Shown: positions 16,039 to 24,835 of the stretch, piece after piece | Numbering within the stretch: position 1 is the stretch's first letter | Layout: every line of letters starts with the position of its first letter | Notes under the pieces: model-generated | Database searches by the model: none | The model's input: the letters and a program-made list of their open reading frames with translations, nothing else | Told to the model about the DNA's origin: nothing | NCBI GenBank assembly: GCA_040217175.1 | Contig: JAVJNT010000002.1 | Location: 868,001 to 932,000 of the forward strand | Direction: 5' to 3' | Origin: Phycisphaerales bacterium | Lineage (GTDB): Bacteria; Planctomycetota; Phycisphaerae; Phycisphaerales; UBA1924 | DNA: 64,000 nucleotides | Program-made: the position numbers and the translations under genes

Positions 16039-17598
16039 GTGAAGAACCGTACCGCTGGACTTATCCGGACCCTTCAAGCCTCCGCGTGCCTCGCCGCCGC
16101 CCTCGGCGTGTGCAACGGCACCATGGCGCAGGCGACTTCGCTGACGACCGACCAGGCCGACGTGCAGGCCGCACCGGCGGACATCCGCCAGTCGACGGTC
16201 AAGATCTTCACGACCAGCCGCGGACCCGATCTCACCCGTCCCTGGACCCGCCAGCAGCCCAGCGACTCCACGGGCTCGGGGCTCGTCATCGACGGCGGAC
16301 GCATCCTGACCAACGCCCACGTCGTCGAGTACGGCCAGCAGATCTTCGTGCAGCCCTACCTCACGAGCCAGCGCCTGGCGGCCCGCGTCGTCGCGCGCAA
16401 CACCGGCATCGACCTGGCCTTGCTCGAACTCGAGGACCAGGACGCCATCGACGGTGTGCCCATGGCCGAGCTCAGCGACGCCCTGCCCGACATTGGCGAC
16501 AAGGCCAACGCGCTGGGCTATCCGATGGGCGGCGAAGAACTCTCGATCACCGAGGGCATCGTCTCGCGCATCGAGTTCGTCGGCTATCAGGCCGGCACGC
16601 TCGGCCTGCGCATCCAGGTCGACGCCGCGCTCAACCCCGGCAACTCGGGCGGACCCGTCACCGTCGACGGCGAGGTCATCGGGCTGACCTTCAGCGGCAT
16701 CTCGCAGGCCGACAACATCGGCTACATCATCCCCAACGAAGAGATCCGCTTGTTCCTGAGCGACATCGAAGACGGCGAGGTCGACGGCCGGCCCTTCCTG
16801 CGCGAAACCTTCGACAACACGCGCAACCCCGGCGTCCGCGCCAAGCTGGGCCTGACGCCACAGCTCGAGGGCATGGTCGTGGCCGGCGCCGTCGAGGGCA
16901 ACCCGCTGCAATCGTGGGACGTCGTCACGAGCATCGCCGGCCGCAGCGTCGACAGCCAGGGCCTGGTCAGCGTCACCGACGACCTTCGGCTCTACTTCGA
17001 GTACTTCGTGCACCACGGCCTGAACGACGACGACACCGTGACGCTCGGCGTGCTGCGCGACGGCGAAGAGATCGAGGTCCGCTCGCCCGTCGTGCGCGGC
17101 GACGATGACTTCTTCGACGCGCTCGACAACACCTACCCCAGCTACATGGTCTTCGGCCCGCTCGTCTTCACGCCCGTCTACCAGGCCCACGTCTACGGGC
17201 TCGACCTCGATCGCATGGCCGCCCGCCGCAGCCCGCTCGTCAAGCGTGCCTTCACCGGCAAGGACGAAGAGGCCGAGGTGCAGCAGTACGTCATCCTCGC
17301 CGGCGGCATGCTCAACCATCGGGTCAACCTCGCCTACGAAGTGCCGCCCTTCTCGACGCTCAAGAGCATCAACGACACCACCATCACCAGCCTGGAGCAT
17401 TGCATCACCACGCTCAAGGAACTGGCCGGCTCGTCCGAAGAGTTCATCACGTTCGAGTTCTACGACCGCGGCGCCGATCGCCTCGTCTACAAGCGCACCG
17501 ACCTGCTGCGTTCCATCGAGGACGTCCTCAACGAGAACGGCATCCGCCGCCCGATCTCGAGCGACCTGGAAGACCTCTGGCCCGACCTCGGCGAGTAA
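16039..17598 (+). CDS. Secreted HtrA/Deg9-like serine protease
   Basis: A 519-aa trypsin-fold protease, probably periplasmic. The start is a GTG preceded by CCAGGAG, giving a signal peptide that ends near TMA-QA. The catalytic triad is His94 (TNAHVV), Asp125 (NTGIDLALL) and Ser203 (NPGNSGGP). After the protease come a PDZ-like region (about 285-370) and a second C-terminal region with YPSYMVFGPLVFTPV and YVILAGGMLNH. That arrangement is seen in the Deg9/plant-type HtrA branch rather than in E. coli DegP. A role in envelope protein quality control is likely. The gene converges closely on the methyltransferase gene. Confidence 0.85.
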   Translation: MKNRTAGLIRTLQASACLAAALGVCNGTMAQATSLTTDQADVQAAPADIRQSTVKIFTTSRGPDLTRPWTRQQPSDSTGSGLVIDGGRILTNAHVVEYGQQIFVQPYLTSQRLAARVVARNTGIDLALLELEDQDAIDGVPMAELSDALPDIGDKANALGYPMGGEELSITEGIVSRIEFVGYQAGTLGLRIQVDAALNPGNSGGPVTVDGEVIGLTFSGISQADNIGYIIPNEEIRLFLSDIEDGEVDGRPFLRETFDNTRNPGVRAKLGLTPQLEGMVVAGAVEGNPLQSWDVVTSIAGRSVDSQGLVSVTDDLRLYFEYFVHHGLNDDDTVTLGVLRDGEEIEVRSPVVRGDDDFFDALDNTYPSYMVFGPLVFTPVYQAHVYGLDLDRMAARRSPLVKRAFTGKDEEAEVQQYVILAGGMLNHRVNLAYEVPPFSTLKSINDTTITSLEHCITTLKELAGSSEEFITFEFYDRGADRLVYKRTDLLRSIEDVLNENGIRRPISSDLEDLWPDLGE

Positions 17599-17604
17599 CG
17601 CCGC

Positions 17605-18252
17605 TCACGCGTAGAGCGCGACGGTCGCGTCGTGCGGGCCGAGGTAGTCCTGGCGGAACAACATCCGCCCGCTGGCCCGCTGCGCCCACTTGAAGACGTG
17701 GCCGCTGTTGAACCGGTTGGCCGGCCCGGTCGACTCGCGCCGCTTCCGACCCGCCGAGCTCAGGAAGTTGAACGCCAGCACCGAGCCCGCACGCCCGTGC
17801 AGCGCATCCCACGCGCGGTCGAGCACCGCAAGGGCCGTGCGCTCGTCGAGCGTATTGAGCGAACCACTGAAGATGATCTGGTTCACGCCCCGCTCGTGCA
17901 CCAGCCTCGCGAACAAGCCGGCATCGCGCACGAAGTCGGCGGTTTCCCAGTGACTACCCGGAAATCGCTCGCGCACCGATTCGACGAGCTCCGTAATTCC
18001 CTCGACGCCGACATACCGGGCGGGCTCTTGCTTCGCCGCCCGCAGGAACTGGAGCAAGTCGCCCCGGCCTGCGCCCAGATCGGCCAGCACGGCACCCTTC
18101 GGCCGGCAGACCTCTGCCAGCACCTTGAACCGCGTGACCTGATACTCCTGGCTGCGCCACAACAGCGCTTCGAAACCCGGGCCGTGGGCACGAACCGCCT
18201 CGCGGTACGGCTCAAGATACCCCGGGTCGGGCTGGTCGGTATTGCTGGCCAT
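17605..18252 (-). CDS. Class I SAM-dependent methyltransferase
   Basis: A 215-aa Rossmann-fold methyltransferase. Motif I is LADLGAGRGDLLQFL near residue 60, followed by an acidic residue in YVGVEG, the expected SAM ribose contact. Motif II/III-like strands include QIIFSGSLNTLDE. The substrate cannot be inferred. The ATG matches a compact family-sized protein. It is transcribed with, and 13 bases after, the PfkB kinase gene upstream on the same strand, so a shared transcript is likely. Confidence 0.78.
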   Translation of the reverse strand: MASNTDQPDPGYLEPYREAVRAHGPGFEALLWRSQEYQVTRFKVLAEVCRPKGAVLADLGAGRGDLLQFLRAAKQEPARYVGVEGITELVESVRERFPGSHWETADFVRDAGLFARLVHERGVNQIIFSGSLNTLDERTALAVLDRAWDALHGRAGSVLAFNFLSSAGRKRRESTGPANRFNSGHVFKWAQRASGRMLFRQDYLGPHDATVALYA

Positions 18253-18265
18253 GCGCAGGGTCGGA

Positions 18266-19195
18266 CTAGCCGAAGCGGACCATGCGGGCGAACTGCTCGT
18301 ACCGCTCGTCAAGCTGGGTCGGCTCCAAACTCGCCAAACGATCGAGGCTGAACGACTCGATGTTGAAGCTTGCGACGATGGTGCCGTGCGCCACAGCGCG
18401 GTGGATGGCGCCAAACGAGGTCGGGTCGGTGCCGTCGTCGCCCTCGCGCGCCAGAGAGCCCATCATGCCGCCGGCGAAGCTATCGCCCGCCCCGGTGGGG
18501 TCGACGACCTCTTCGGTCGGGTAGGCCGGGAGCGCCGCGATGCCGTCCCGATGCACGATGATGCAGCCGTGCTCGCCCTTCTTGACGACCACGAACTTGG
18601 GGCCCATGTCCAGGATGTGCCGGGCCGCGGCCACCGTGTTCCTCTTTCCAGTCAGCTGCTCGGCTTCCTCGAAGTTCAAGACCAACCCGTCGATCTTTTC
18701 GCAGAGCTGCATGAGCTCGGGCTTGGCGGTATCGATCCACAAGTCCATCGTGTCGGCGACGGCAAGCTTGCGATCGCTCAGCTGCTCGAGCAAGCCAAGC
18801 TGCACGGCCGGGTGCGTGTTGGCGAGGAACACGTACTTGCTATCGCGGAACTGCTCGGGGACCATGGGCGGCTCCTCGGCCACCACGCCAAGGTCGGTGT
18901 ACAGCGTCTCGCGCTGGTCCATGTTGTCCAGATACTTGCCGCCCCAGCGGAACGTCTTGGAGCCCTTGCGGACCTCGAGCCCACCGTGATCCACACCCGC
19001 GAACCGCTCCATCGTCTTGCGGAGCTCGTCGGGGAAGTCTTCGCCCACGACCGCGACGACCCGCACGGGCTGGCAATAGAACGAGGCGGCCGCCGCGAAG
19101 TACGTACACGACCCGCCCAGTACGTTCTCCCGATGGCCGTGATCGGGCGTGTAGACGGTGTCGATTCCAACGGTTCCGGTGACGATCAAGGGCAT
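18266..19195 (-). CDS. PfkB-family carbohydrate/nucleoside kinase
   Basis: A 309-aa ribokinase-fold sugar or nucleoside kinase. The N-terminal substrate-binding motif contains GGSCTYFAAAASF. The C-terminal signature DPTGAGDSFAGG (residues 232-243) provides the anion hole and catalytic base Asp238. NFEEAEQLTGK is the usual N-x-x-E motif that binds Mg-phosphate. The length matches the family. Exact substrate (ribose, adenosine, inosine or another) cannot be told; the lone Cys-Tyr near GGS differs from typical ribokinase. It lies upstream of a methyltransferase gene in the same direction. Confidence 0.85.
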   Translation of the reverse strand: MPLIVTGTVGIDTVYTPDHGHRENVLGGSCTYFAAAASFYCQPVRVVAVVGEDFPDELRKTMERFAGVDHGGLEVRKGSKTFRWGGKYLDNMDQRETLYTDLGVVAEEPPMVPEQFRDSKYVFLANTHPAVQLGLLEQLSDRKLAVADTMDLWIDTAKPELMQLCEKIDGLVLNFEEAEQLTGKRNTVAAARHILDMGPKFVVVKKGEHGCIIVHRDGIAALPAYPTEEVVDPTGAGDSFAGGMMGSLAREGDDGTDPTSFGAIHRAVAHGTIVASFNIESFSLDRLASLEPTQLDERYEQFARMVRFG

Positions 19196-19292
19196 AGCCG
19201 GAGCATAGGGCGAGCCACTGACGAAACCACGCCAACGCTGCCGCGCTTGGGAAACTCCGCCGCCCGGGTCCGGACCGCTACGCTCGCCCGCC

Positions 19293-20228
19293 ATGGCCCC
19301 CGCCGCTCCGCCAGCAACAACCGCCACAAGCCCCGCCGCGGGCGTCGGCTTCGGCCTCATTGCCTACGTCTGGTGGGGCAGCGTGGTACCAATCTACATC
19401 AACGCGCTCACTCGCGACGAGTGGGCGACGTCGGCCATCGAGCTCGTCGCCCAGCGCGTGATCTTCGGCATCCCCGTCTTGCTCCTGCTGCTCGCCGCCA
19501 CCCGTAGGCTCTCCGAGCTCAAGGCCGCGCTGACCGAAGCCTCTCGATTCCGAGCGTTGCTGCTCAGCGCCGTGCTCATCGCGATCAACTGGTTCGCGTT
19601 CATCTACTCCGTCGCCACCGAACGGCTCATCGACGCGAGCCTGGGCTACTACATCACGCCGCTGGTCTCGATCGCACTGGGGGTCGTGCTTCTAGGTGAG
19701 CGGCCCCGCAAGCCGCAGGTCGTCGCGATCCTCCTGGCGCTTGCCTCGGTCGTGGTGCTCACGATCGATCGCGGCGGCCTGCCGTGGATCGCCGTCACGC
19801 TCGCGCTGAGCTTCGGGTTCTACGGCCTCGTCCGCAAGCGCGCCCACACCAAGGCGGCGCCCGGATTGTGTGTCGAGATGATCGTCATGCTGCCCGCGGC
19901 CGTCGGCATCTACGCCTGGCTCTTCGCCAACGGCACCGAGCAAATCACCGAGGGCCCGCCGCTGCGCACCACGTTTATGCTGCTGGGCGGCGTCATGGTG
20001 ACCGTGCCGCTCGTCGCGTTCGCCGCCGCGGCGCACCGGCTGCGCCTCGCCACGCTGGGCATGCTGCAATACCTCGCACCAACAGGCCAGTTCGTGCTGG
20101 CCATCATCTACGGACAAGAGCTCGACGCCGTCACGCTCGCCGCGTTCGGCCTCATCTGGACGGCGCTCGTGCTCTACAGCGTCGACGCGTGGCGATGGGG
20201 GCAGAAGAACCGCAAGCCTGCCCGATGA
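19293..20228 (+). CDS. rarD: EamA-family transporter RarD
   Basis: A 311-aa inner-membrane protein with about ten hydrophobic segments in two EamA repeats. The first segment carries WWGSVVPIYINAL, and INWFAFIYSV and YYITPLVSIALGVVLLGERP follow; these are hallmarks of RarD (chloramphenicol-sensitive protein). RarD is a putative metabolite/drug exporter of unsettled substrate. The gene stands alone on the plus strand and ends three bases from the convergent fasciclin gene. Confidence 0.88.
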   Translation: MAPAAPPATTATSPAAGVGFGLIAYVWWGSVVPIYINALTRDEWATSAIELVAQRVIFGIPVLLLLLAATRRLSELKAALTEASRFRALLLSAVLIAINWFAFIYSVATERLIDASLGYYITPLVSIALGVVLLGERPRKPQVVAILLALASVVVLTIDRGGLPWIAVTLALSFGFYGLVRKRAHTKAAPGLCVEMIVMLPAAVGIYAWLFANGTEQITEGPPLRTTFMLLGGVMVTVPLVAFAAAAHRLRLATLGMLQYLAPTGQFVLAIIYGQELDAVTLAAFGLIWTALVLYSVDAWRWGQKNRKPAR

Positions 20229-20231
20229 CGC

Positions 20232-21944
20232 TCAGCGGGAGGCGTTCCGCGTCTCGGCCCGCATGAAGCTCTGGTACGCCACGTCCATCGCTCGCCGGTA
20301 GATCCATGCCCGCTCGAACGCCTGCGGCTCACGCTCGCCCTCGGCGAGGCTCTGCTCGAGGCGGTCCGCGACGCGCGGGTCCAGTTGGTCGCGGCCGAGC
20401 AGCAGCATCGACTCGATCGTCACCTCGTAGATCGCGGCACACCCGGCGTGCTGGCCCGCGTTGAACAGCGGCACACCGCGGTCGATCGCCAACTCGTACA
20501 GCCGGGCCGCACGGGCGTTGAACGACTGCGCCGACGTACGCTCGACCTCACGCGTCGAGGGCAGCAACACCGCATCGATCAGGTGCACGACGCCGTTGCC
20601 CGCCTGGATGTCGCTCGCGATGATCGACGAGCCGTTGACCTGCAGCGTGCCCTGGTCGATGCCAAAGCCGATGACTTCACCCGCCAGCGTCTGCGTCTTG
20701 CCAGCGCCCAGCAAGTCACGGGCCTCCAACCGACCCGGCACGACATGCAACGCGAGGACGCCAACGAGCTGCTGGCGGTTCTCCGGCTCCAACAATGCCT
20801 CGACCGCGCCGTCTGGCAGCGTTGCAAACGCGCTGTTCACGGGCGCAAAGACCGTCCAAGGCCCGTTCTCCGGGCCAAGCTGGTCGGCCAGCCCCGCGGC
20901 CTTCACGGCCGCCACGAGCGTGCTGAGGTCGGCGGTCTCCGAGGCTAGCGCCGTGATCGAGCGGAGCTCGGGCATCAGCACGCCGTCGACCACGTGCACC
21001 ACGCCGCCATCGAACGGCACATCGGTCGCGACAAGCCCAGCCTCGCCCACCGTCGCGCCGCCCTCGGCGCCGACGGCCACGCTCTGGCCGTTGAGCGTCT
21101 CGATCGATCGCCGCGACAAGACCTCCGACGAAGACAGCGTGCCCGCCGCCACGTGGTAACTCAAGATAGCCCGCAGCGTGTCGCGCGCCTCGGGCTTCAG
21201 CAACGCCTCGACCTGCTCGGGTGGCAGCGCCGCAAAGGCGTCGTTCGTCGGCGCGAAGATCGTCACCGGTTCATCGGGCAGCGTGAGCTCCGCGGCCTCG
21301 ACCAACTGCAGCAACGTCGTCAAGCCAGCCTGCGTCGCAACGGAACCAAGGTCCCGATCGCCCTCGGTACGAGAGGCCTGCAAGTCGGCGCCGTAGGCGC
21401 GGATCGAGCGTACCTCGAGCTGGAACGGGCCGGGATTCTTGTCCGAGAGCGACACGCCGATCGACTCGATGTTCGTCGGCGTGATCTCGGGAGCGCCCGG
21501 CACCAGTCGGCCGAACGAGTAGAGCCGGAAGTCGTCGAGCGGCAGGCGGATGGTCTCCCACTTTCCCTCGGTCGTCTGGAAGTCCTGCTGGTACGCGCCG
21601 GCCATCATCCGCACGTTCGACAGGCGAACGTCAAACTTGTACGTCCGACCATCGCCGCGCACCTCGAGTTCGATGCCCTCGGCCCCGCGAAAGTCGGCGC
21701 CGTCCACGGCCGTCCGCGCCTGGCTGAAGCCGCCGTTGTTCTCCAGGCTCAGGTCGCCACTGAATCGCATGATGCCCGTCTGCGGCGAAGAGACGCGTCC
21801 AGTCGACAGGCCGCCCATCACGCCGTCGACGACCGTCCGCCACCCATCCACGCCGCGATCGAACTCCATGTCGAAGTCCTGCGCCGTCGCCGATGCCGAC
21901 GACACGCCAAGGGCCACGATCCCCGAAGCAAGCAACCTGTTCAT
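20232..21944 (-). CDS. Secreted CIA30-domain and two-fasciclin-domain protein
   Basis: A 570-aa exported protein. The ATG follows GGGAGTG and encodes a signal peptide ending ATA-QD. Residues ~22-185 match the CIA30 (complex I intermediate-associated protein 30) jelly-roll: VDGVMGGLSTGR, then the FRGAEGIELEVRGDG strand. Two fasciclin domains follow, each with the TIFAPTNDAF/TVFAPVNSAF motif, an LxYHVxxG-type motif and a HVVDGVL/HLIDAVL end. The C-terminal ~100 residues are helical and hold two Cys. Fasciclin domains mediate adhesion, so a surface role is probable. The pairing of CIA30 with fasciclin is uncommon in my experience. Confidence 0.85.
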   Translation of the reverse strand: MNRLLASGIVALGVSSASATAQDFDMEFDRGVDGWRTVVDGVMGGLSTGRVSSPQTGIMRFSGDLSLENNGGFSQARTAVDGADFRGAEGIELEVRGDGRTYKFDVRLSNVRMMAGAYQQDFQTTEGKWETIRLPLDDFRLYSFGRLVPGAPEITPTNIESIGVSLSDKNPGPFQLEVRSIRAYGADLQASRTEGDRDLGSVATQAGLTTLLQLVEAAELTLPDEPVTIFAPTNDAFAALPPEQVEALLKPEARDTLRAILSYHVAAGTLSSSEVLSRRSIETLNGQSVAVGAEGGATVGEAGLVATDVPFDGGVVHVVDGVLMPELRSITALASETADLSTLVAAVKAAGLADQLGPENGPWTVFAPVNSAFATLPDGAVEALLEPENRQQLVGVLALHVVPGRLEARDLLGAGKTQTLAGEVIGFGIDQGTLQVNGSSIIASDIQAGNGVVHLIDAVLLPSTREVERTSAQSFNARAARLYELAIDRGVPLFNAGQHAGCAAIYEVTIESMLLLGRDQLDPRVADRLEQSLAEGEREPQAFERAWIYRRAMDVAYQSFMRAETRNASR

Positions 21945-22173
21945 CCCACAACACTCCCGTCTGGTGAGCCGCCGAGTCCCCACAAGGGCATCGGCGCTGC
22001 ACGGGAGTGTCGGCAATCCCGGGACCGGCATCTCCCTGAGAAAGCGATGCCACGGGACAATGGGTTCGCGATAAGGGAATGTATATAGATGGGGCCATCC
22101 GCCGCCGCGATGCGCATCAGGCAAGACGGCGCGCGTGAACGGCAGGGCACGGCCAGAACGGCCGGCCTGAAAG

Positions 22174-22246
<73 letters not shown>

Positions 22247-22358
22247 GTGGTTGGCGTTATTGTACCACGCGAATCGCGGCCGGCCGCCCCACACAGGCCG
22301 TCTCCATCAGGATTTCCCCGAGAAACTGCGCCCAAGACGCAACGCTCACGCCAAAAAG

Positions 22359-22376
22359 CTAGTAAGGCTTTACTAG
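22359..22376. promoter_or_regulatory. AT-rich dyad upstream of glycine-zipper lipoprotein gene
   Basis: A perfect 7-4-7 inverted repeat, CTAGTAA-GGCT-TTACTAG, lies about 40 bases before the lipoprotein ATG. It is markedly AT-richer than its surroundings, so it may be an operator overlapping the promoter. There is no T-tract to suggest a terminator. Confidence 0.4.
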
Positions 22377-22415
22377 TAACGCCCGCCGCGGGATACGGGC
22401 GATGGAGGTGGCAAC

Positions 22416-22895
22416 ATGATCCGCACAACGAACTTGCGAAAGGGCCTGGCGGCCATCGCGGCGATCGTGCCGCTGGCACTCATGGGCGGCTGCTCGAACG
22501 GAACCCAGGGCGCACTCTCTGGCGCAGCCCTCGGCAGCCTGGCCGGCCTGGGCATCGGCTCGGTCACCGGCGACCGCAGCGACGCCGTCACCATCGGCGC
22601 CATCCTCGGCGGCGTCGGCGGCGCCATCATCGGCGACCAGAACGCCCGATCAGCCTACCGGCGCGGGCCTTCCCCGGTCGTGTACTCCAGCGATCCGGTC
22701 TACGTCGACCGCTCGGTGTACGTCGAGTCGCCCCCGCCGGCCTACTTCAAGAGCTGGGGCGGGAGCGGCCACTACCACCATCAGCGGCACTACTACCGCC
22801 ACCACGCCCCGCGATACCAAACCCCTCGGTACCACGCGCCCCGGTACCAAGCGCCTCGGTACTACGGGCGTCGGTACGACGACTACTGCCGCTGA
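22416..22895 (+). CDS. Glycine-zipper outer-membrane lipoprotein
   Basis: A 159-aa predicted lipoprotein. GGAGG precedes the ATG at good spacing. The signal peptide ends in a lipobox LMGGC (Cys25-type). Residues ~33-75 form two glycine-zipper helices (GALSGAALGSLAGLGIGS and AILGGVGGAIIGD), typical of YMGG/Rick_17kDa surface antigens. The C-terminal ~70 residues are Tyr/His/Arg/Pro-rich with repeats around PRYxxPRY and a final Cys. The protein probably inserts in the outer membrane. Its stop touches the stop of the convergent hypothetical gene with no gap. Confidence 0.8.
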   Translation: MIRTTNLRKGLAAIAAIVPLALMGGCSNGTQGALSGAALGSLAGLGIGSVTGDRSDAVTIGAILGGVGGAIIGDQNARSAYRRGPSPVVYSSDPVYVDRSVYVESPPPAYFKSWGGSGHYHHQRHYYRHHAPRYQTPRYHAPRYQAPRYYGRRYDDYCR

Positions 22896-23510
22896 TCACG
22901 AGACCTCGTGCTCGGGCTTCATCGCCTCGGCGATGTTCCGCAGCGTGTCGGCCCACAAGCCCGCCTCGTCGCGCAGGTCTTCCTCGAGCAGGTCGGCCAC
23001 GGTGACGAGGTCTTCGTCGCCGACGGCCCGCTTGAGATCATCGAGTTGCCGCGCGAGCGCCTCGGACCGCGCGTCGAGCGCACCCTCGGCCGCATACTGC
23101 GAGAGCGGCATGCCGACCGCCGCCCCGCCCTGCACGACCGCCTGCCGGACGGCCTGCCACGTCGAGAGGAGCTGCGCGAGCGCCTGCATCGCCTGATTCA
23201 TCTCGCCGCGGTGGATCATCTCGGCGCAGGCCGCATGCTCCTCCTTCGCGCCGTCCATCGCGTCGGCCGCATCGAACAGCGTGACGCGAACCAGCGAGGC
23301 CGGGTCAGTCGAGATCATCTCGAGTACGCCGGCTTCCATTGGTTCCTCGCTGGGCTCTCCGAGCCGATCGCCCGTCACCGGCTCTCCGTCCTGCAAGACC
23401 TCGACGACGATCCGGCCCCGGCTTCGCGCACGCTCGGCTCCGGCCTCGAGGGCGGCGGCCAGCGTGGGTCGGTCGATCGCCAGGTCTTCACCGTCGAGCG
23501 TGGCCTTCAT
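22896..23510 (-). CDS. Hypothetical helical protein
   Basis: A 204-aa acidic, Ala-rich protein I do not recognise. It opens with short strands (MKATLDGEDL, RIVVEVLQDGEPV), like a small ubiquitin- or FliS-like partner domain. It continues with long amphipathic helices from about residue 75 to the end. No signal peptide, Cys motif or catalytic signature is visible. The gene follows xth by 11 bases on the same strand, so it probably ends that transcript. Coding character (strong third-position GC, no rare codons) supports a real gene. Confidence 0.7.
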   Translation of the reverse strand: MKATLDGEDLAIDRPTLAAALEAGAERARSRGRIVVEVLQDGEPVTGDRLGEPSEEPMEAGVLEMISTDPASLVRVTLFDAADAMDGAKEEHAACAEMIHRGEMNQAMQALAQLLSTWQAVRQAVVQGGAAVGMPLSQYAAEGALDARSEALARQLDDLKRAVGDEDLVTVADLLEEDLRDEAGLWADTLRNIAEAMKPEHEVS

Positions 23511-23521
23511 CGCAGCACTCC

Positions 23522-24346
23522 TTACAGATCAAGGTCGGCCACGACGGGCGCGTGGTCGGAGATGCCATCGGCAGCTTCGCGGTCGATCCAGCAATCCTTC
23601 ATGGCCTTTTTCGCCGCCCGGTTCGCCAGCAGATAGTCGATCCGCCAGCCCCGATCGAGCGCCCGGGCCTGCCCGCGGTTGCTCCACCAGCTATACGGGC
23701 CGTCCACGTCGCCATGCTTCTCGCGGATGACGTCGTGCCACCCCGCGTCGAAGAGCCCCCCCACCCACTCGCGCTCGTGCGGCAGGAAGCCGCTGGTCTT
23801 CTGGTTGCTCCGCCAGTGGAAGATGTCCCGCTCGGTGTGCGCCACGTTGAAGTCGCCACCCAGCAGCACGGGCGTCCGCTTGCGCCGCAGCGGCTCCACC
23901 CACTGGCTGAACTCGGGCATCCACCGTTCCTTGATCGCCTGCCGATGCTCGCCAGAAGAGCCCGAGGGCAGGTACACGCTGGCGACCACCAGCCCGCCCA
24001 CGCTTGCCGAGATCAGCCGGCCCTCTTCATCGCCGTCGCTGTGGCCATCGTGCAATCCATACTTGACGCGCTTTGGCTCGTTCTTGCTGAGCAGCGCCGT
24101 CCCCGAATACCCCTTGCGCGCCGCCGGGTTCCAGACGACGTGGTACTTGCCCGCGTGGATCAGCGGCTCGGGCGCCTGCTCGCGAAGCGCACGCACCTCT
24201 TGCAAGAGCACCACGTCGGCATCGATCTCGTCGAGCCGATCACCCAGGCCCTTCTTCCAGGCCGAGCGGATGCCATTGATGTTCCAGGTCAGGATGCGCA
24301 CGTGCGAGTGTAAACACGCGATGACACCGAGCCAACGCTCGCTCAT
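23522..24346 (-). CDS. xth: Exodeoxyribonuclease III
   Basis: An AP endonuclease/3'-5' exonuclease for base-excision repair. The 274-aa product has the EEP-fold motifs LTWNINGIR, LLQEVRAL, GRLI, LGGDFNVAHTERD, WRIDYLLAN and the C-terminal SDHAPV. Its ATG overlaps the TGA of the upstream DUF1643 gene as ATGA and is preceded by GGAAGG. This supports translational coupling and gives about 15 extra residues before the family start. An internal GTG at 24301 would give the canonical length but has no ribosome-binding site. Confidence 0.9.
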   Translation of the reverse strand: MSERWLGVIACLHSHVRILTWNINGIRSAWKKGLGDRLDEIDADVVLLQEVRALREQAPEPLIHAGKYHVVWNPAARKGYSGTALLSKNEPKRVKYGLHDGHSDGDEEGRLISASVGGLVVASVYLPSGSSGEHRQAIKERWMPEFSQWVEPLRRKRTPVLLGGDFNVAHTERDIFHWRSNQKTSGFLPHEREWVGGLFDAGWHDVIREKHGDVDGPYSWWSNRGQARALDRGWRIDYLLANRAAKKAMKDCWIDREAADGISDHAPVVADLDL

Positions 24347-24827
24347 GGAGCCTTCCATCGTCGAAGCGATCTCGCCGAAGGGACGCGCAACGGATGGAGC
24401 GGGTCACCGGTCCGAGCCGTGCCCAGGCACCACAACGGTCGGCCTTCGAGCAGCCTCAAGCTCGATGAAGGCCGACGACGTCGCCAGCGGTCGACCGATG
24501 CGCCCCAACCCACGATCACGCGGTCGGCCTCATCGAGCGCAGCCTCGACGTAGCGAGCGTTGTCGGGCCTTCGCAGTCCCCAGATTCAACCAGGTCGGCG
24601 GGATTGGTCGCACGGAACGCGTAGAGGTTGACGACCACGATGCGGCCGACGCCCTTGCACGCCGAGGCACTGAATCCTCGCACGCGTCGGAGGGTCTGGT
24701 CATCGCTGTTCGCATCGGCCGTACTGGGATTCAGCATGACCCACGCGACCGTCTTGCTGGCCGCCGGATCGACGATCCGATCGAGCCGGTAGCGATACCG
24801 ACCGCAACGCGAGAACACCGCCGACAT
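24343..24827 (-). pseudogene. DUF1643 gene interrupted by a single-base frameshift
   Basis: The 5' part (24827 to about 24565) encodes RYRYRLDRI, WVMLNPSTADANSDDQTLRR and VVVNLYAFRATNPADL, clear DUF1643 (COG4333) signatures. At about 24565, within GAAGGCCCGACAAC, the homology shifts to another frame. That frame reads DNARYVEAALDEADRVIVGWGA and ends LWCLGTARTGDPLHPL before a TGA at 24345. Restoring one base in the GGCCC run would give a continuous ~161-aa protein. This is either a recent loss-of-function mutation or a sequencing error. The remade stop overlaps the xth ATG as ATGA. The function of DUF1643 is unknown. Confidence 0.8.
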
Positions 24828-24835
24828 GCGCGAGG

